In this document: piece by piece, positions 1 through 5,709 of the stretch | How the letters are laid out: every line of letters starts with the position of its first letter | Position numbering within the stretch: the first letter of the stretch is position 1 | Assembly (NCBI GenBank): GCA_030620935.1 | Contig: JAUXIP010000025.1 | Coordinates: forward strand, 1-11,951 | Reading direction: 5' to 3' | Length of the DNA: 11,951 bases | Source of the DNA: Deltaproteobacteria bacterium | GTDB lineage: Bacteria; Desulfobacterota_B; Binatia; UBA9968 | Translations under genes and position numbers: made by a program | Notes under the pieces: model-generated | What the model was told of the DNA's origin: nothing | Databases searched by the model: none | Seen by the model: the letters and a program-made list of their open reading frames with translations, nothing else

Positions 1-147
1 CCCACAAATGCCTCGTGTGGTATTTGCACATTTGTGTTTCGGCGCTTCGGGTAATACACTTCGATCCCCCCCGCCCCCCCCGGCGCCGGGGCCCCCCCGC
101 GCTTCTTTGGAAGACCACACTTTTCGAACTGGAGCCAAAAAAACTTC
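1..147. other. Upstream non-coding stretch with hairpin and C/G-rich palindromic tract
   Basis: No gene is supported here. An inverted repeat pairs CACAAATG (3-10) with CATTTGTG (29-36) around an 18-base loop; no T-run follows, so a terminator for an upstream gene is only a weak possibility. Bases 66-100 are almost pure C and G, with long C runs around the perfect 14-base palindrome at 78-91 (CCCCGGCGCCGGGG). On the minus strand this gives several G runs of four or more, so a G-quadruplex is conceivable. Such tracts are also places where assemblies go wrong. Confidence 0.5.
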
Positions 148-176
148 TTGACAACAAGACGCCTCAGAGATAAGAA
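148..176 (+). promoter_or_regulatory. Putative sigma-70 promoter for the tonB riboswitch transcript
   Basis: A perfect -35 hexamer TTGACA (148-153) is followed, after 17 bases, by a weak -10 candidate TAAGAA (171-176). Transcription would start near 183, just before the first base-paired strand of the cobalamin riboswitch at 190. That position fits well, although the -10 matches the consensus only partly. This is the best promoter candidate for tonB and perhaps for genes further downstream, because I see no strong terminator between tonB and btuB. Confidence 0.45.
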
Positions 177-189
177 AAGCTTGCATAAA

Positions 190-491
190 GTTCTAGGTCC
201 CATATCGGGATAATCGGGAAGCCGGTGAGATTCCGGCGCGGTCCCGCCACTGTGATGGCTACGAAAGCCGCGATTTCAAGCCACTGTCCTGAGCCGAGTC
301 GAAGGATGGGAAGGCGCGGCGAGTAGGAATTTCAAGCCTGATCAAGAAGGTCCCAGATGTCAGGCGCGCGAAGGGCCGCGAGTGGAGGCGTACTATAACG
401 GTACGTTGAAGCGAGCGGACCGAGCGCAACGAAGCAGATGGGCCTTTTTCAGCAGGCGACTAAAGCCTAAGCCAGGAGACCTGCCTAGAAC
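190..491 (+). promoter_or_regulatory. Cobalamin riboswitch 1 (upstream of tonB), with palindromic insertion
   Basis: This is an adenosylcobalamin/cobalamin aptamer recognised from its conserved boxes in order: GCCGGTGAGATTCCGGC (231-247 region), CCCGCCACTGTGA, GCCACTG, GGGAAGGC, GTAGGA and the B12 box AAGCCAGGAGACC ending at 481. The closing helix is clear: GTTCTA (190-195) pairs with TAGAAC (486-491), and GGT (196-198) pairs with ACC (479-481). The loop at 260-266 contains CGAAA, complementary to TTTCG at 634-638 near the tonB start. Between GTAGGA and the B12 box sits an insertion of about 123 bases (335-457), listed separately, which makes this aptamer longer than usual. It is expected to lower tonB expression when cobalamin is plentiful. 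Confidence 0.93.
335..457 (+). repeat. Palindromic element, copy 1, inside riboswitch 1
   Basis: The ends are imperfect inverted repeats: GCCTG (336-340) with CAGGC (453-457), then AAGG-U-CCCA (348-355 region) with TGGGCCTT with a single bulged U. A central hairpin pairs GCGTAC (388-393) with GTACGT (401-406) around a 7-base loop. The sequence is nearly the same as the copy at 1631-1759, with roughly 15 differences over about 113 bases by eye. It replaces or enlarges the variable peripheral arm of the aptamer. It resembles dispersed palindromic intergenic repeats that I associate with deltaproteobacterial genomes; that is an impression, not a search result. Confidence 0.75.
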
Positions 492-660
492 CCCAAAAAA
501 CCGGCCTCTCCGAAGGAGAGAGAAAGGTTCTAACCGTGACGCTCCCTCGAAAGTATTCGGTCCATTTTTTCTCCCGATAGTTCGAGGCAAAAGTTCCTTT
601 CCTTTACGGTTCAGTCTCTTTCTCTTTCCACAATTTCGCCGGCGGCCAAAGTGAACCGTT
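484..660 (+). promoter_or_regulatory. Expression platform of riboswitch 1 / tonB leader
   Basis: Several competing pairings are visible. TAGAACC (486-492), which is the 3' strand of the aptamer closing helix, can instead pair with GGTTCTA (526-532) around a hairpin CTCTCC-GAA-GGAGAG (506-520). CCTCGAA (545-551) pairs with TTCGAGG (581-587). ACGGTTCA (606-613) pairs perfectly with TGAACCGT (652-659), directly against the tonB ATG at 661. Within that stem CTTTCC (624-629) can pair with GGccAAAG (644-651), exposing TTTCG (634-638), the complement of the aptamer loop CGAAA (262-266). No hairpin is followed by a convincing T-run, so translational control is more likely than termination. The pairings are seen; their use in the cell is inferred. 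Confidence 0.5.
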
Positions 661-1461
661 ATGAAGATGGCGTCGTATTTTCTAATTTCCGCTGCTTTTC
701 ACGCAGCGGTTCTTACCTTTCCTATTCCCGGGCTTGAGACGGCAAGGGAGCCGGTTATCCCCGTGGTGCTTCTTGTCGAAACAAGAAAGACACCTACACA
801 AACGCCGGCCCGAAACAGTGGCGTGCAAAAAGATGAGAAGAAGGCACGCAAAAAAATAAATAAAAAGCCTCAAATTAAAAAACCGGTAGAAGAAGTCGTA
901 GAACCAACCAAGCCTGACAAAGAGGAAGAAGTAAAAGAGGCGGTTTCTGAGAACGATATTTTCCCTCCGCTTATCGAAACAGTCAGAGAAGAAGCGCTGG
1001 TGGTAGCGGAAGTGACCCGGCCGGATATCAAAAGAGTGAAGGTTTTTTCGACGGCGGCGGTGGGAGAGAGCACAAAGAGCAGAGAGCAGCCGAAAGAAGA
1101 AGTGAGCCTACAGACAGAGATAAAGTTCCAACAGGCTGTTGAAGAGAAAAAAAACAGCATGCTCTCTGCCGAGGTGGTCTTCGCACAGGCCGGCTACGCC
1201 TACAATCCGAAACCACAGTATCCCGAGGAGGCGCGTAGGGAAGGATGGGAGGGAGTGGTGCTCCTGCGGGTGCTGGTGGATTCTGAAGGGGGACCTGAGA
1301 GCATTGAGCTGAGCCGGAGCTCTGGATTTGAAACTCTCGACCAGGCAGCCGTCCAGTCGGTTAAGAGCTGGCGCTTTCATCCCGCCCGCTATGGAGATCA
1401 GCGGGTAGAAAGCTGGGTAAAGATCCCCATCATATTTCGTTTGGCCGATCTTAAAAATTAA
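661..1461 (+). CDS. tonB: TonB energy-transducing protein, cobalamin-regulated
   Basis: TonB spans the inner membrane and periplasm and passes proton-motive energy from ExbB-ExbD to outer-membrane receptors. The 266-residue protein begins with a single membrane segment (about residues 5-22) that holds the S-x3-H motif (Ser10, His14) needed in TonB proteins to engage ExbB/ExbD. A long charged linker (about 40-170) is rich in Lys and Glu with some Pro, unlike the classic Pro-rich spacer. The C-terminal TonB domain (181-261) shows the YP motif at 187-188 and the usual W-R-F-H-P pattern at 237-241. No clear ribosome binding site precedes 661; Met3 (ATG at 667) is an alternative start. The cobalamin riboswitch upstream and btuB downstream suggest a TonB dedicated to corrinoid uptake. 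exbB and exbD are not in the window. Confidence 0.92.
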   Translation: MKMASYFLISAAFHAAVLTFPIPGLETAREPVIPVVLLVETRKTPTQTPARNSGVQKDEKKARKKINKKPQIKKPVEEVVEPTKPDKEEEVKEAVSENDIFPPLIETVREEALVVAEVTRPDIKRVKVFSTAAVGESTKSREQPKEEVSLQTEIKFQQAVEEKKNSMLSAEVVFAQAGYAYNPKPQYPEEARREGWEGVVLLRVLVDSEGGPESIELSRSSGFETLDQAAVQSVKSWRFHPARYGDQRVESWVKIPIIFRLADLKN

Positions 1462-1465
1462 GGAG

Positions 1466-1501
1466 TTGGAATATTAGAGAGTAAAAGGCAACACATATGA
1501 T
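1466..1501 (+). promoter_or_regulatory. Possible weak promoter before riboswitch 2
   Basis: TATGAT (1496-1501) matches the -10 consensus at five of six positions and would place the transcript start near 1508, at the beginning of riboswitch 2. No acceptable -35 hexamer lies at 16-18 bases upstream; TTGGAA (1466-1471) is 24 bases away, too far. Transcription may simply read through from the promoter before riboswitch 1. Confidence 0.25.
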
Positions 1502-1502
1502 C

Positions 1503-1792
1503 AACCGCAGTCGGTTTTAAGGGAAAGGGGTGTGAAGCCCCTGCTGCCCCGCAACTGTGATGGCCACGAAAGCCGCAGGTTAGCCACTGTGCGCCTTAGG
1601 CGCATGGGAAGGCGCGGCAAGTAGGAACTCCCAGCCTGAGCAAAAAGGTCCCAGGTGCAAGGCGCGCGAGGTGGCCGCGAGCGGAGGCGTACGAAGAAAG
1701 TACGTTGGAGCGAGCGGACCGAGCGCAACGAAGTAGATGGGCCTTTGTTGCCAGGCTGGATAAGCCTAAGCCAGGAGACCTATCCGTTCTGC
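1503..1792 (+). promoter_or_regulatory. Cobalamin riboswitch 2 (upstream of btuB), with palindromic insertion
   Basis: A second cobalamin aptamer has the same ordered boxes: GGGGTGTGAAGCCCC (P3-like hairpin, 1527-1541), CCCCGCAACTGTGA, TAGCCACTG, GGGAAGGC, GTAGGA and AAGCCAGGAGACC ending at 1780. GCAG (1507-1510) pairs with CTGC (1789-1792), and GGT (1513-1515) with ACC (1778-1780). Its P3-P4 part differs strongly from riboswitch 1, yet it has the same palindromic insertion at the same site (1631-1759). The apical loop at 1565-1571 contains CGAAA. The reading frame of btuB happens to stay open back to 1705 through this RNA, but that part is not protein-coding. Confidence 0.93.
1631..1759 (+). 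repeat. Palindromic element, copy 2, inside riboswitch 2
   Basis: The outer ends are a perfect 8-base inverted repeat, CCAGCCTG (1631-1638) with CAGGCTGG (1752-1759), continued by AAGG-U-CCCA against TGGGCCTT with one bulged U, as in copy 1. The central hairpin pairs GCGTAC (1687-1692) with GTACGT (1700-1705). Its 7-base loop (1693-1699) has a different sequence from copy 1 but the same length, while the stem is unchanged. This pattern is expected when RNA structure is kept. Confidence 0.75.
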
Positions 1793-1830
1793 CTCAACAA
1801 CATTCCCCTTTCGCGGGAAAAGGAGGTTGT
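1793..1830 (+). promoter_or_regulatory. btuB ribosome binding site inside a sequestering hairpin with kissing loop
   Basis: A strong ribosome binding site AAGGAGG (1820-1826) lies 4 bases before the btuB ATG at 1831. TTCCC (1803-1807) pairs with GGGAA (1815-1819), leaving the loop CTTTCGC (1808-1814). TTTCG in that loop is complementary to CGAAA in the aptamer loop (1567-1571), and the match extends to six bases with G1572 and C1808. ACAAC (1797-1801) also pairs with GTTGT (1826-1830), enclosing the ribosome binding site. This matches the known L5-L13 kissing-loop design by which cobalamin riboswitches block translation. The complementarity is seen; the mechanism here is inferred. Confidence 0.7.
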
Positions 1831-3738
1831 ATGAAAGTTCTTCTTTTATTTTTTTTCTGGGTCTTTCCTGTGTGTTCTGCCATAGCTGCGGAACCGAGCC
1901 AGGAAGAGACTTTAAAGCCGGTCGTGGTGACGGCGACCCGAACTGAAACTCCCCAACAGGAGGTTACCACCTCCATCTCGGTAGTTACCGCCGGAGACAT
2001 TCGAGCGCAGCAATCGGAAACGGTCTTGGAAGCCTTGCGGAATGTACCGGGATTGGACGTTGTCCAGTCCGGCTCCAGGGGTACTACTACGTCTGTGTTC
2101 ATTCGCGGCTCCGATTCGGACCAGGTGTTGGTCATGGTCGATGGAGTCGAGGTCAACAGCACAACCTTAGGATCGTTTAACCTTGCTCATCTGACAACAG
2201 AAAATATCGAACGGATTGAGATATTGAGAGGGGCCGGAGGTACGCTGTACGGTTCACAGGCGATCGGGGGGGTGATCAACATCATTACAAAAACAGGAAA
2301 AGGACCTGCCGAGCTAGGCTTTTCCGCCGAAGGAGGTAACGGGCATAGTCACCGCCAGACGCTGAGCCTGCGAGGCAGCGTAGAAAAGTTGGGGTATTCT
2401 CTTACGGCAGCCCGCATGGAAACTGATGGCTTTCGTCGCTTCAACGACGATTACCAAAATCTGAGTGCCTCTGGGCGGCTGGACTACAGGTTTAATGAGG
2501 ATTCGGTCCTGAAGGGCATTTTCCACTTAGTTAAAACCGAGCAGGGGCTGTTTAACAGCAACAGTTTTATCCCTCTGCCGGATCCGAATGCCCGCGAGGA
2601 TCTGTCGGAGTACATCGGCAAGCTCGAGTGGGAGCAGCGTATCATGAGCGGATGGGATTACCGCGCATCCGGATTCATTTTTAATGAGCATGACAAATTT
2701 AGCGATGATCCGGAGCCAGGCTCCTTTGATGTCAGGTCCAGAAATCGGTTTCGCACCCAAGTCAGCGGCGCGGACTTTCAAACCAACTATCGCCTCGGGG
2801 ATTGGAGCACCACGACATTTGGCGTGGAGTTCAAGCGCAGAAAGGCCAGCACCTCCGGTGGGATCAATGAGGCAATCAGGAACATGGGTTATTATCTGCA
2901 GGAACAGATCCGTCTCTTCGATGGTCGCCTCATTTTGATCCCTGGGATTCGTTTGGATGACGACCAAACGTTTGGCACGGAGTGGAGCCCGGCGTTTTCT
3001 GCCGCCTACCTATTCAACGAAACGGGGACTAAGCTCAAGGCCGGGTACGCAGAGGGTTTTAAGGCGCCGACGCTCAACGAACTCTTCTTTCCCTCATCGA
3101 CTCCCGGTTGTCCGCCGTTCGGAGACCCAAGTTTGGGACCCGAAAAAAGCTGGGAGCTGAACGCCGGGTTTGAACAGAAGATCCTTGCCGAGCGGATTCA
3201 AATCGAGGGCACCTTTTTTCACCGCGAGGTAAAAAACCTCATCGGATTTGGGCCCGTGGCTCCGGGCGGATGTCCCTTTACACCCTTTAGAGCGATGAAT
3301 CTAGGGTCTGCCCAATTCGATGGAGTAGAATGGGCGGTGAGAATAAAAATCCTTTCCGGTTTCCTGGTCGGGGCGAACTATACCTATCTCGCTTGGGACA
3401 CGCAGAATGGCCGGCTTACGCGGCGGCCGAGGCATCGTGGGAATATCAACCTCAACTACCTTTATGACGGGTTCCACGTCAACTTCGACGTCAACATCGT
3501 GGGGAGCCGGGATGATGTTGACGCGGTTACGTTTGCCAATATCACCAAGGAAGGCCATGTGAAATTGGATCTGGCGGGTTCTTATGCCTTGCCTCTCAAG
3601 ATACCGTTGGTTCAAGAGGTGAGCCTCTTTGGCAAGATCGAGAATCTCCTCAATAAAAAGTACGAAGAGGTAGACGGCTTTCGCGCCCGGCCGCTGAACT
3701 TCTTAATCGGACTGCGCGCTGTTTTTGGCAACAAATGA
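1831..3738 (+). CDS. btuB: TonB-dependent outer-membrane cobalamin receptor, BtuB type
   Basis: This 635-residue receptor would take cobalamin and other corrinoids across the outer membrane, powered by TonB. Residues 1-20 form a signal peptide with a hydrophobic core and an A-I-A-A end. A TonB box follows (about 28-36, LKPVVVTAT). The plug domain (about 35-155) shows the usual V-x-G-V-x-V-N-S region, I-E-x-I-E-I-L-R-G and Y-G-x-x-A-I-G-G-V-I-N-I-I. A beta-barrel of roughly 480 residues ends with F-L-I-G-L-R-A-V-F-G-N-K, so the terminal aromatic residue is third from the end. The start at 1831 is set by the signal peptide and the strong ribosome binding site; an upstream ATG at 1705 lies within the riboswitch and is rejected. 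The riboswitch and B12 operon make cobalamin the most likely substrate. Confidence 0.93.
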   Translation: MKVLLLFFFWVFPVCSAIAAEPSQEETLKPVVVTATRTETPQQEVTTSISVVTAGDIRAQQSETVLEALRNVPGLDVVQSGSRGTTTSVFIRGSDSDQVLVMVDGVEVNSTTLGSFNLAHLTTENIERIEILRGAGGTLYGSQAIGGVINIITKTGKGPAELGFSAEGGNGHSHRQTLSLRGSVEKLGYSLTAARMETDGFRRFNDDYQNLSASGRLDYRFNEDSVLKGIFHLVKTEQGLFNSNSFIPLPDPNAREDLSEYIGKLEWEQRIMSGWDYRASGFIFNEHDKFSDDPEPGSFDVRSRNRFRTQVSGADFQTNYRLGDWSTTTFGVEFKRRKASTSGGINEAIRNMGYYLQEQIRLFDGRLILIPGIRLDDDQTFGTEWSPAFSAAYLFNETGTKLKAGYAEGFKAPTLNELFFPSSTPGCPPFGDPSLGPEKSWELNAGFEQKILAERIQIEGTFFHREVKNLIGFGPVAPGGCPFTPFRAMNLGSAQFDGVEWAVRIKILSGFLVGANYTYLAWDTQNGRLTRRPRHRGNINLNYLYDGFHVNFDVNIVGSRDDVDAVTFANITKEGHVKLDLAGSYALPLKIPLVQEVSLFGKIENLLNKKYEEVDGFRARPLNFLIGLRAVFGNK

Positions 3739-3757
3739 TCAAACAGGAGGTAAACTT

Positions 3758-4201
3758 ATGGAGCGAAGCAAAATCCAGGTATTGAGCTTTCTTCAGTGTC
3801 TTGGAGTCCTGCTCTTGCTGTCTGTCGGCTGTCAGTCTGGGGCAAAGACTATGGAAGTGTCCGTGGCCGTAGATTTTGGACCAGCAAATCGGCCGGAGCG
3901 CCTAACAAGGGTTGCCGTTCCTGAAAAAAGCACTGCCTTCGATGCTCTGAGAAGCGCCTTTCCGGTCGTTACTTCAGGCAGGTGAGCGGTAGAATATTTT
4001 GTGGAGGAGATAGGCGGAGTGAGGAGCGACGCTGTGAACCACTACTGGTGGTATTTCGAGGTTAACGGTTATCGTTCAAATGTCGCAGCGGAGCGGTATC
4101 TCTTAAGAGAAGGAGACAAAGTCAAATGGCTCTATCTTTTCGCGCCGCCGAAATCTTCCGCGAAAACTTTGCCGGGTGCAAAGCAAGAACCGGAATTATG
4201 A
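3758..4201 (+). pseudogene. DUF4430 (transcobalamin-like) lipoprotein gene interrupted by an in-frame TGA
   Basis: A ribosome binding site CAGGAGGT (3744-3751) precedes ATG 3758, 20 bases after btuB. The first 75 codons give a hydrophobic leader with a lipobox-like L-S-V-G-C (Cys25), then the first strands of a DUF4430 domain. A TGA at 3983-3985 stops this frame. The very same frame continues to 4201 with the rest of the domain: V-E-E-I-G-G-V, H-Y-W-W-Y-F-E-V-N-G, and L-x-E-G-D-K-V-K-W-L-Y. DUF4430 is related to the C-terminal beta domain of animal transcobalamin and intrinsic factor, which contacts the vitamin. A role as a surface or periplasmic corrinoid binder beside the receptor is inferred. 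The TGA could be a nonsense mutation, a sequencing error or recoding; the sequence alone cannot decide. Confidence 0.75.
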
Positions 4202-4316
4202 ATTGTCCCTTGACCGGGCGTTGCCCGGATTTGTTCTGGATAGCCCGGATTGTTCATTGACCTTGGGGCGAGCCCTTCCGGGCGACAGTATGTCGCGGTT
4301 TCTCCCTGTTGCATGA
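4202..4316. repeat. Hairpin-rich spacer with short direct repeats
   Basis: Three compact hairpins occupy this short spacer: CCGGGC-GTT-GCCCGG (4214-4228), GCCC-TTCC-GGGC (4272-4283) and GCGACA-GTA-TGTCGC (4282-4296); the last two overlap by two bases. GCCCGGATT with GTTC after it occurs twice (4223-4236 and 4243-4255). The first hairpin is followed by ATTTGTTCT and could act as a weak terminator after the btuB unit. TTGACC occurs at 4210 and 4257, but neither has a matching -10, so I cannot place a promoter for cbiZ. Confidence 0.45.
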
Positions 4317-4343
4317 ATGAAGCGGGCTAGGAGTCACCAAACT

Positions 4344-5006
4344 ATGATCCGTGTAGAACAAGATGCTTTAATTCTTGGTTTCCCCCAACCGGTGCGCACT
4401 TTGAGCTGGGCTGTTTTAAACGGCGGCTTCTGTGACGCCGACTATCTCATCAACCACCACGTGGCCAAGGGAGATATCGCCTTTGCCGACAACCCGCACA
4501 ATTGGCTCCAGCAGCAGGTGTGCCGTCTCAACCTTCGAGGCAACGTGGTAGGGATGGCCACCGCTGTAGAGATGAGATTGCGCACCCAGACCTCATTCAC
4601 TTCAAATGAGATAGAGGTAAGATGCTTTGCCACGGCCGGCCACGGCAATGCGCTGACAGTGGGAGACGGAGTCTATTCGGCTTTAGAACAGGAAGCCATC
4701 TCTCCCCACACGATCAATTTGATTCTTCTTGTCCGCCCTGGTCTAAGCGACGAGGCGATGGTTGAGGCGGTCCAGATTGTCACCGAGGGGAGAGTGCGGG
4801 CGCTTAATGAGGGCGGAATCCGTAGTTCCCGCTCAGGGTTGCCTGCAACCGGAACCGGCACGGACTGTATCGCCGTCGTGTCCTTAGATAAAGGCCGGGG
4901 TGCTTATTGCGGCAAGCACACCAAAATCGGTGAGCTGATCGGTCTGGCGTCTTACACTGCTGTGAAAAAAGGACTAGTGGTGGGACAGACTTCAACCGGG
5001 CTTTGA
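4344..5006 (+). CDS. cbiZ: Adenosylcobinamide amidohydrolase CbiZ
   Basis: CbiZ hydrolyses the amide bond to the aminopropanol arm of adenosylcobinamide, and in some bacteria of pseudocobalamin, giving adenosylcobyric acid. This allows imported corrinoids to be rebuilt with another lower ligand. The 220-residue protein fits the family by length and by its conserved parts: the early F-P-x-P-x-x-x-L-S-W-A-x-x-N-G-G, the central A-T-A-G-x-G-N-A-like stretch, and the C-terminal A-T-G-T-G-T-D-C-I-A-V-V with Y-C-G-K-H-T-K-I-G-E-L-I-G. I chose ATG 4344 because AGGAG lies at 4329-4333; the in-frame ATG 4317 would add nine residues but has no ribosome binding site. It opens the biosynthetic run, 17 bases before bluB. 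It works beside CobU, so the cell would have two salvage routes for cobinamide. Confidence 0.9.
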   Translation: MIRVEQDALILGFPQPVRTLSWAVLNGGFCDADYLINHHVAKGDIAFADNPHNWLQQQVCRLNLRGNVVGMATAVEMRLRTQTSFTSNEIEVRCFATAGHGNALTVGDGVYSALEQEAISPHTINLILLVRPGLSDEAMVEAVQIVTEGRVRALNEGGIRSSRSGLPATGTGTDCIAVVSLDKGRGAYCGKHTKIGELIGLASYTAVKKGLVVGQTSTGL

Positions 5007-5023
5007 ATAGGAGGTGGATTCAA

Positions 5024-5695
5024 ATGGAGCCGTTAAAACCCGTAGACTTTAGTCCGTTGGAGAAAGACGCTGTTTACAAGGCTATTGCTACGCGCAGAGA
5101 TGTCAGGCGATTTCAGTCCTCTCCGATCCCTTCAGAAGTCGTTGAGCGGGTCCTGCTTGCGGCCCACCACGCCCCCTCGGTCGGTTTTATGCAGCCGTGG
5201 AACTTTATTCTGATCCGCGACCCTGAGCGCAAGAAACTTATCAAGGAGGCTTTTCTGCAGGCGCGGAGCCAAGAAGCCGAGCAGTTCTCCGGCGAAAGAA
5301 AAAAACTCTACCTTAGTCTCAAGCTCGAAGGGATCGAAGAGGCACCTATCAATATCTGCGTGACCTGTGACTCGACTCGTCATGGTCCGGCGGTTTTGGG
5401 CCGCACCCTGACTCCGGAGACGGATGTCTATTCCACATGCTGCGCAATACAAAACCTCTGGCTGGCGGCCAGAGTCGAAGGGTTGGGGTTGGGTTGGGTG
5501 AGCATTCTCTCGCGCGACAGGCTAAAAGAGATCTTGAAAATTCCGCCTCATGTGACGCCGATTGCCTATCTCTGTCTCGGTTACACGAGCAGTTTCGAGC
5601 CTAAACCTGAACTGGAAAAAGTAGGCTGGCTCAAGCGCATGCCTCTTGAAGAGGTGATCTGTCGTGAGACGTGGGATGGGAGGGACGGAAGGTAG
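5024..5695 (+). CDS. bluB: 5,6-dimethylbenzimidazole synthase BluB
   Basis: BluB breaks down reduced FMN with oxygen to make 5,6-dimethylbenzimidazole (DMB), the lower ligand of vitamin B12. The 223-residue protein is a nitroreductase-fold flavoprotein. R-R-D-V-R-R-F (24-30) is the flavin-binding start, and P-S-V-G-F-M-Q-P-W-N-F (51-61) is a BluB-like segment. Asp26 and Ser160 (in G-L-G-W-V-S-I-L) sit where the catalytically important Asp32 and Ser167 of Sinorhizobium BluB are expected. The ATG at 5024 has a strong site AGGAGGT (5009-5015); a TTG at 5003 in the same frame overlaps cbiZ and is unlikely. The oxygen need implies aerobic or microaerobic life. Its product feeds CobT in the same operon. 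Confidence 0.94.
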   Translation: MEPLKPVDFSPLEKDAVYKAIATRRDVRRFQSSPIPSEVVERVLLAAHHAPSVGFMQPWNFILIRDPERKKLIKEAFLQARSQEAEQFSGERKKLYLSLKLEGIEEAPINICVTCDSTRHGPAVLGRTLTPETDVYSTCCAIQNLWLAARVEGLGLGWVSILSRDRLKEILKIPPHVTPIAYLCLGYTSSFEPKPELEKVGWLKRMPLEEVICRETWDGRDGR

Positions 5696-5709
5696 AGGAG
5701 TCCATCGCT

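Noticed and set aside
382..654. A 90-codon open frame between riboswitch 1 and tonB
   Set aside because: It starts inside the palindromic element of the aptamer, encodes a low-complexity basic peptide, has no ribosome binding site and matches no family I know. The similar peptide before btuB arises only because the RNA element is repeated.
526..660. Intrinsic transcription terminator after riboswitch 1
   Set aside because: Hairpins exist, but none is followed directly by a T-run; the T-rich part at 565-570 lies in a loop.
335..1759. CRISPR array or insertion sequence made of the two repeats
   Set aside because: There are only two copies 1.3 kb apart, each within a riboswitch, with no spacers, no transposase and no target-site duplication that I can see.
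1705..1830. N-terminal extension of btuB by 42 codons
   Set aside because: It runs through riboswitch 2 and puts the clear signal peptide in the middle of the protein. ATG 1831 has a strong ribosome binding site.
2527..2967. Minus-strand open frame of 146 codons within btuB
   Set aside because: It lies wholly opposite a well-supported receptor gene, has no recognisable domain and is a shadow of that gene's codon pattern. The same applies to the minus-strand frames at 6950-7621 and 10111-10590.
3983..4025. Selenocysteine at the TGA in the DUF4430 gene
   Set aside because: The bases after TGA do not form a convincing SECIS hairpin, and the position lies in a variable linker of a binding domain with no redox role.
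4001..4201. Separate small gene starting at GTG 4001
   Set aside because: There is no ribosome binding site, and the product is exactly the second half of the DUF4430 domain in the same frame as the upstream half.
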